From: Promethearchaeota archaeon
GTDB lineage: Archaea > Asgardarchaeota > Lokiarchaeia > Sigyniarchaeales > SOKP01
NCBI GenBank assembly: GCA_018238625.1
Contig: JABCSY010000011.1
Location: 1-58,344, forward strand
Reading direction: 5' to 3'
DNA: 58,344 nt
The position numbers were made by a program, and so were the translations under genes. Numbering within the stretch: position 1 is the stretch's first letter; the number at the start of each line of letters is the position of its first letter. The notes below the pieces were generated by a model that was given only the letters and a program-made list of their open reading frames with translations, ran no database searches and was not told where the DNA came from. Below are positions 53,913-58,344 of this stretch, one piece after another.

Positions 53913-55289
53913 ATGATTAAAATGTCGTTAGATATAAATAACGAAGAAATTGAAGTAGAAACTACAACATCTAAGCGTAACGTCTTCTTTTGGTCCATGT
54001 ATGATCTTGCAAACACGATTTATTCCATGATAATTGTTAGCCTAATAATCAATCGTTATGTGCTGGTGATAGGCCAGGTAGAATATGGAATGTCTTATGG
54101 TAGTGCTAGCTTTCTTTTTGGTGTAGTTGCCTTTGTTATGCAAATTGGAATAGCTATTTGTATACCTATTTTAGGAGCGTTCAGTGATAATGTAGGAAAG
54201 CGTAAACCGTTTGTTATAAGCCTAACAGGGATTATCATTCTCTTTGCGGGTTTACTTGGATTTTCCCATGACCTTACATTAGTTTTCTTGTTTTTCATCA
54301 TTGCAAATATCGCTTATCAATTTAGCTTATTGTTTTATGACTCAATGCTTCCATTTATTGCTAAAAGGGAAGATATTGGAAAGGTTGCTGGATTTGGAGT
54401 TGCTTGGGGCTACTTTGGCACGATTATTTCTCTCTTTATCATGTTGCCTTTAATCGCATCGGGTGATATCAATTCTGATCCTGCTAAAGGAGCTATAGTA
54501 TATGGTTATTCCGGTAATTGGTTTACATTTGTTCTACCCATGATTCTATTTTTAGTTTTTGCAATACCATTTCTTTTTGTTCGTGAAAAACAGAAAAAAA
54601 GTAAAAGACCTCCTATAGGTAAATTAATCGGTAATACGTTTAAGCAGTTAGGTAGTACATTTAAAGACATCAGAAAACATAAATCCATGTTGATCTTTAT
54701 TATAGGTTATTTCTTTGTTGCTGACATTGCTAACGTTATAGTTCTATATATGACACCCATTGTTACTGATGGGTTAATTCTTGGAGGTGGATCAACAACA
54801 TGGGCTATACTTTTTATAATAATTGCCACATTTTCGGCAATCATCTTTACGTACTTTATTGGAAAGTTTGGTGAAAAATATGGAGCAAAGAAAACCTTTT
54901 ACCTCGTAGGGGCCTTATGGGGTATTGCATTAACAATTGGGATTGTATTAATATTCACAACCCTATCCATCGAAATTGGTGCGAATCTCCCTTTTATATT
55001 TAGTATTATTATGGGGATGGTAGCGGGTGCAGCTTTGGGTGGAACTTGGACAGCACAACGAATTATGGTAGTAGAACTTGCTCCTAAAGAAAAGTTCGGT
55101 GAATTCTTTGGATTTTCCAAGCTAAGCGGAAAACTCTCTTCAGCATTAGGTCCATTGATTTGGGGCACTGTTATGATAACTTACGATGTAATAGGCAAAG
55201 CGGCGTACGGTTGGGCGATGATATCTGTAGGTATTATATTGGCATTAGGAATTTTTATCTTAAGCTTCGTCCAAAAAGAATCTTCATAA
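53913..55289 (+). CDS. MFS transporter of the UMF1/Atg22-like family
   Basis: 458 residues, about 12 helices. The start FFWSMYDLANTIYSMIIVSL, then PILGAFSDNVGKRKPF and FYDSMLPFIAKREDIGKVAGFGVAWGYFG, are typical of UMF1/Atg22-like transporters. A second half has GKFGEKYGAKKTF and GGTWTAQRIMVVELAPKEKFGEFFG. Substrates may be amino acids or small solutes. It is on the same strand as the preceding gene but about 125 bases away. Confidence 0.8.
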   Translation: MIKMSLDINNEEIEVETTTSKRNVFFWSMYDLANTIYSMIIVSLIINRYVLVIGQVEYGMSYGSASFLFGVVAFVMQIGIAICIPILGAFSDNVGKRKPFVISLTGIIILFAGLLGFSHDLTLVFLFFIIANIAYQFSLLFYDSMLPFIAKREDIGKVAGFGVAWGYFGTIISLFIMLPLIASGDINSDPAKGAIVYGYSGNWFTFVLPMILFLVFAIPFLFVREKQKKSKRPPIGKLIGNTFKQLGSTFKDIRKHKSMLIFIIGYFFVADIANVIVLYMTPIVTDGLILGGGSTTWAILFIIIATFSAIIFTYFIGKFGEKYGAKKTFYLVGALWGIALTIGIVLIFTTLSIEIGANLPFIFSIIMGMVAGAALGGTWTAQRIMVVELAPKEKFGEFFGFSKLSGKLSSALGPLIWGTVMITYDVIGKAAYGWAMISVGIILALGIFILSFVQKESS

Positions 55290-55443
55290 AGAAATACTTA
55301 ATCAATTTCCTTTTTTTTCATTTAATTTTATAATAAATATGAAGAGTATTACTTGAGTTTAATATCAAGTTCGCGGCTTGTTCTAAGTTCTGTTGAACTT
55401 CAATAATCCAAACTATAAATATTTAAAAATCATTATCTTAAAA

Positions 55444-56295
55444 GTGAAAAATTTGGATATTAAGAAATTAGATTTTGAGTCGATTTATTTTGACCTATAT
55501 GAGCTCAATACAGGAATTTATGCTGCCATAACAGCTGAAAAATTGCCATCTTCAAACGCAGGTTTTTTTGATCTTGGCAATTATTTAGTTATCTTTGATA
55601 CAATGATGGATCCATACGCAACTGATGACCTAATTAGAGCTTCTAAAGAGTTTACTAAAAAAGATCCTTCTTTCCTTATAAATAGCCATTATCACACGGA
55701 TCATTTATTTGGTAATCGCAAATTTCCAATAGAAACACCAATCATTAGTAGCTCTGAAACTTTATCAACATTTCGTACAAATTTAGAAGAAACTCTTACA
55801 CGGTATAAGGGAATTGCCACTCGAGAATTAAAAAGAATAAAAGAAGAAATAAACAAAGAGACCGAACCAAATAAGATTCTTGAAATGAACAACGATATTA
55901 AAACTTATAACGAAATTCTAGAGCCAACATTTGAATTGAGAGCCCCAGACTTTATTATAAACGATTCTTTTATAATAGAAGGGATAGAGAATAAAGTTTT
56001 GATAAACTTTATTGGAGCCGCTCACTCTCCAGGAGATTTGATTGCTTACTTTGAAAAAGAAAAAATAGTTTTCATGGGAGATCTGCTTTTTGAAGAAACT
56101 GACCCTAGTTGGGTAACATCAACTAATCCCGTACATGTTCCCCCTAATCCTCAACGACTTCGTGACACTTTAATTGATTATATGGAAAAAGACATTGATA
56201 TATATATTCCCGGGCACGGAAGGATCTGCTCAAAAAAAATTCTTCAAGAAAATGCTGAATTCTATGAAGAATACTTTATTAAAAAAACAAATTAA
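55444..56295 (+). CDS. Metallo-beta-lactamase-fold hydrolase
   Basis: 283 residues from GTG 55444; a TTG at 55393 would add 17 residues that overlap a TATA-like AATATTTAAAAATC, so I prefer 55444. The zinc motif is NSHYHTDHLFG, followed by GAAHSPGDL, FMGDLLFEE and the last ligand in IPGHGR. An inserted helical region of about 60 residues (about 125-175) lies between the second and third motifs. The substrate is unknown; a glyoxalase-II or lactonase-type reaction is possible. Confidence 0.78.
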   Translation: MKNLDIKKLDFESIYFDLYELNTGIYAAITAEKLPSSNAGFFDLGNYLVIFDTMMDPYATDDLIRASKEFTKKDPSFLINSHYHTDHLFGNRKFPIETPIISSSETLSTFRTNLEETLTRYKGIATRELKRIKEEINKETEPNKILEMNNDIKTYNEILEPTFELRAPDFIINDSFIIEGIENKVLINFIGAAHSPGDLIAYFEKEKIVFMGDLLFEETDPSWVTSTNPVHVPPNPQRLRDTLIDYMEKDIDIYIPGHGRICSKKILQENAEFYEEYFIKKTN

Positions 56296-56414
56296 GCTCT
56301 AATTTTTAAAATCATTCATTTTTTTTATATATTAATCTTCCAAGCAATAAAAAAAAGCAATACTATGAAATGATATAAAAAGATATAAATGCTAGCTATG
56401 CTACATTAAAATTA

Positions 56415-56945
56415 ATGACTAAATTTATTTTTGATGCTTGTTCACTAATATATTTGACTAAAATTAACTTAAAGGAAAAACTTACTAAATTAGGAGAAGT
56501 TATTGTTAGTCAAACTGTAAAAAATGAATTAATAGAAGAGATTGACCAATTTGAAGATGCTAAGATATTGAATAGAAATATTGAAAATAAAAAAATTAAG
56601 GAGAGTAGCTATAAATTAAAGAATATTTTTACAACAAGTAAAAATTTAGGACAAGGCGAAAAAGATACCATAGAAATAAGCCTAAAAGATGGATGTATTC
56701 TTGTAACTGACGATCATAAAGCTTTAAATCTAGCTTTAAGTATAGGTTTAAAACCTAAAACTTCTGAAGTAATTCTATTAGATCTTCTTAAAAAATCTGT
56801 TATTGATTATGAGAGCTTTACAAAATCATTCGATGAGCTTGCTCTTATTAAAGTATTAAAACCAGAAGTTGTAAAATTCTTCTATAAAAAAGCAAAAGAA
56901 ATTATTAAAAATAATATAAAAAACTCAACGGAGGAAATTAAATGA
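56415..56945 (+). CDS. PIN-domain putative toxin
   Basis: 176 residues. The four acidic PIN positions are visible: Asp in FDACSLIYL, Glu in VKNELIEE, Glu/Asp in GQGEKDTIE and Asp-Asp in VTDDHKAL. It is a probable Mg-dependent ribonuclease. It overlaps the ribbon-helix-helix gene by four bases (ATGA), so the two are translated together. The toxin-first order is less usual than antitoxin-first. Confidence 0.75.
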   Translation: MTKFIFDACSLIYLTKINLKEKLTKLGEVIVSQTVKNELIEEIDQFEDAKILNRNIENKKIKESSYKLKNIFTTSKNLGQGEKDTIEISLKDGCILVTDDHKALNLALSIGLKPKTSEVILLDLLKKSVIDYESFTKSFDELALIKVLKPEVVKFFYKKAKEIIKNNIKNSTEEIK

Positions 56946-57229
56946 CCAAACAAATGAATTTGAGATTAGATGAAGATTTAATCAAGGAATTTGAGGAGCT
57001 TGCTGAACAAGAAAACTTAGATCGATCAGCACTGGTAAGAAAAATCTTAATTGAAGGATTACAGCAAGAGCGTTTAAATTTTGCTCTCCAAAAATATATG
57101 ATAAAGGAAATCTCCATTGAACGTGCAGCAGAAATTGCTAAAATTCCTTTGCATGATCTCATTCTAAAGATGTCTCAACTTGGTATTCCCTCTAATTTAA
57201 CTATAGAAGACTTTGAGAAAATCTTATGA
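56942..57229 (+). CDS. Ribbon-helix-helix antitoxin with UPF0175-like C terminus
   Basis: 95 residues. The N terminus MNLRLDEDLIKEFEELAEQ with LDRSALVRKILIEGL is a ribbon-helix-helix DNA-binding domain. The C-terminal part (ISIERAAEIAKIPLHDLILKMSQLGIP) resembles the UPF0175 helix-turn-helix that often pairs with PIN-domain toxins. It probably binds the toxin and the promoter of the operon. A good purine-rich site, CGGAGG, precedes its ATG. Confidence 0.78.
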   Translation: MTKQMNLRLDEDLIKEFEELAEQENLDRSALVRKILIEGLQQERLNFALQKYMIKEISIERAAEIAKIPLHDLILKMSQLGIPSNLTIEDFEKIL

Positions 57230-57430
57230 GATATTGTTCAATGGTGAACTTTTCCTTGCTAAAGGAGAAAAGTTGATGAAAAACCTTTTAAAAAGGAAAA
57301 GGAAATAAAAGAAATTTAAAAACATTTAATCAATTTATTTTTTTTCTAATTGTTATAAATTGTAAAAAATAGTGTTTTATTATGAAATTTTGAAAAAGTA
57401 ATTTAAACCAGAAAGTCTTATTTTTTTCTG

Positions 57431-57802
57431 ATGAAAATTAAACAATTAAATCCTACAGGTTTTAAAAAATTATCAACTGAATTTCAGACCTATATAGAAG
57501 ATAATATAACTGGCAGCGTTCTTTGTGCAATTTACCATCAAGGTAAACTAGTATATTGTAACAAATTTGGGTGGAATGATAAAGAAAATCAGATTCCTAT
57601 TGCATTAGGTGATATCTTCCGAATGTATTCGATGACTAAACCAATTACTTGTTTGGCTGCATTAATTCTTCACGAACAAGGGAAATTTAATTTAGATGAC
57701 CCACTTGAAAAATATCTTCCTGAGTTTAAAAATCTTAAAGTATTGAAATCTTATGACGATCAAACTGGAGAAACTGAATTAGAAGAAATTCAATACGCAT
57801 AA
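57431..57802 (+). pseudogene. Serine hydrolase (beta-lactamase family) N-terminal fragment
   Basis: 123 residues are readable: a class-C beta-lactamase-like start with the catalytic SMTK motif in MYSMTKPITCLAALILHEQGK and the following LDDPLEKYLPEFKNL. Family members continue for 250 or more residues, starting with an I-R-x-LLTHTSG motif directly after the place where this frame ends in EEIQYA and stop. The break falls at about 57797-57803, where the sequence changes character. The gene is therefore truncated by insertion, rearrangement or chimeric assembly. Confidence 0.75.
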
Positions 57803-57809
57803 AACAGAA

Positions 57810-57841
57810 AATCGGGACTTAATAACTCCCGATTTTTTTTT
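57810..57841. terminator. Hairpin plus poly-T terminator
   Basis: AATCGGGA (57810-57817) pairs with TCCCGATT (57827-57834) around a 9-base loop and is followed by a run of nine T. On the minus strand the preceding A-run is shorter. This is the classic bacterial factor-independent terminator, unlike the plain T-runs elsewhere in the window. Confidence 0.7.
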
Positions 57842-57942
57842 CATATCTAAAAACAAAACCCCTATCTCTATCATACTCAGTTGTTGCAATAATATCCTTA
57901 CAATATTTCATATAATCAGTTTTCCAAAATATAACAAATTCA

Positions 57943-58335
57943 TCAATTATTTTTATAATACTGTCCATCTCCATTTGAATAAGTACCTATTTTACCAGAA
58001 TGTTGTTTTCTAAATAAAGCTCTTAACCTTGACCCTTCTGCAAATGATGTAAAATTACTTCTCTCCCATAAAAAAGTATTAAAGTGTTTTTTCCCAGAAA
58101 AAGCATGGTCTATCATATGACCTATCTCATGACTTAAAGCACTTCCTGTATGAGATGCTCCAAGATTAGTTGTTCCTAAATTAAAATCAACACTTACAAG
58201 AAGTCTTCCTGGACTATAATATTCTCTTGCATGCCTTGCATGACCCTGTATTTTTCTCCCATGCAATTGAAGAAAACTTAAAATATCATAAGGACACCAA
58301 TCATATTCTTTAGAACAAATAATAAAAGGATATGA
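57943..58335 (-). CDS. HExxH metallopeptidase-like fragment (bacterial or phage appearance)
   Basis: The frame is open from a stop at 58336-58338 to the stop at 57943 and encodes about 130 residues. TTG 58266 would be the first standard start, but the sequence before it (YDWCPYDILSFLQLHG) reads as coding, so the N terminus may be missing. The key motif is SALSHEIGHMIDHAF, a zinc-metallopeptidase HExxH with surrounding residues, followed by a conserved-looking FAEGSRLRALF. Proteins of this kind occur in phage structural or toxin-related proteins. It points toward the terminator and the truncated hydrolase. Confidence 0.5.
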   Translation of the reverse strand, partial: SYPFIICSKEYDWCPYDILSFLQLHGRKIQGHARHAREYYSPGRLLVSVDFNLGTTNLGASHTGSALSHEIGHMIDHAFSGKKHFNTFLWERSNFTSFAEGSRLRALFRKQHSGKIGTYSNGDGQYYKNN

Positions 58336-58344
58336 TTATGAAAT

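Noticed and set aside
1..58344. CRISPR arrays, transposases, rRNA and tRNA genes
   Set aside because: I scanned for regularly spaced repeats, transposase motifs and conserved RNA sequences and found none that hold up.

Overview
The window looks like a chromosomal contig of an Asgard archaeon, most probably Lokiarchaeota-like. It is AT-rich, and many intergenic regions carry archaeal TATA-like sequences. Eukaryote-like genes are frequent: Arf-like and Rab-like small GTPases fused to longin/roadblock-like domains, stand-alone roadblock proteins, a ribosomal protein L13e homologue, an Ogg2-type glycosylase, a Trm9-like methyltransferase and a Cwh43/PGAP2IP-like membrane protein. I recognised no rRNA, tRNA, CRISPR array or transposase.

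Layout. (1) 0-30 kb is a GTPase/longin/roadblock-rich region. It has three proteins with one shared N-terminal longin-like domain (1-368 partial, 13449-14867, 28808-29857), an Arf-like GTPase with a C-terminal roadblock-like domain (9319-10290), a zinc-ribbon roadblock protein (10417-11424), a soluble longin-like plus helix-turn-helix protein (16294-16932), and a 1393-residue membrane protein with an Ig-like ectodomain and a cytoplasmic longin-like/winged-helix tail (21657-25838). Between them lie a very large cell-surface protein (1495-7485), a transglutaminase-like surface protein, an ATP-cone protein, an L13e/HhH protein, a nuclease, a methyltransferase, a kinase and a DNA glycosylase. (2) 30-35 kb is a rearranged-looking stretch. 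It has two copies of a structured RNA-like element in inverted orientation around a transcription-factor/membrane-protein pair, a TIM-barrel-like gene without a recognisable AUG, a TPR protein, a gene remnant and a duplicated promoter region. (3) 35-56 kb is metabolic: S15/CocE hydrolase, serine/threonine dehydratase, alpha/beta hydrolases, enolase-superfamily enzyme, Cwh43-like protein, 3-hydroxyacyl-CoA dehydrogenase, BKACE, malic enzyme, URO-D-like protein, several transporters and a metallo-beta-lactamase-fold hydrolase. (4) 56-58.3 kb has a PIN/ribbon-helix-helix toxin-antitoxin pair and a serine hydrolase cut off at about 57.80 kb. A hairpin-poly-T terminator and an HExxH protein of bacterial or phage appearance follow, so the last 0.5 kb may be an insertion or an assembly chimera.

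How the genes may work together (inference). The density of GTPase switches plus longin/roadblock modules, which in eukaryotes are GTPase regulators and scaffolds, suggests a signalling or membrane-trafficking set. The transmembrane protein at 21657-25838 could link the cell exterior to it, because its cytoplasmic tail has the same longin-like plus winged-helix order as the soluble protein at 16294-16932. The metabolic half fits heterotrophic use of amino acids, fatty acids and organic acids through CoA thioesters, but no complete pathway is present.
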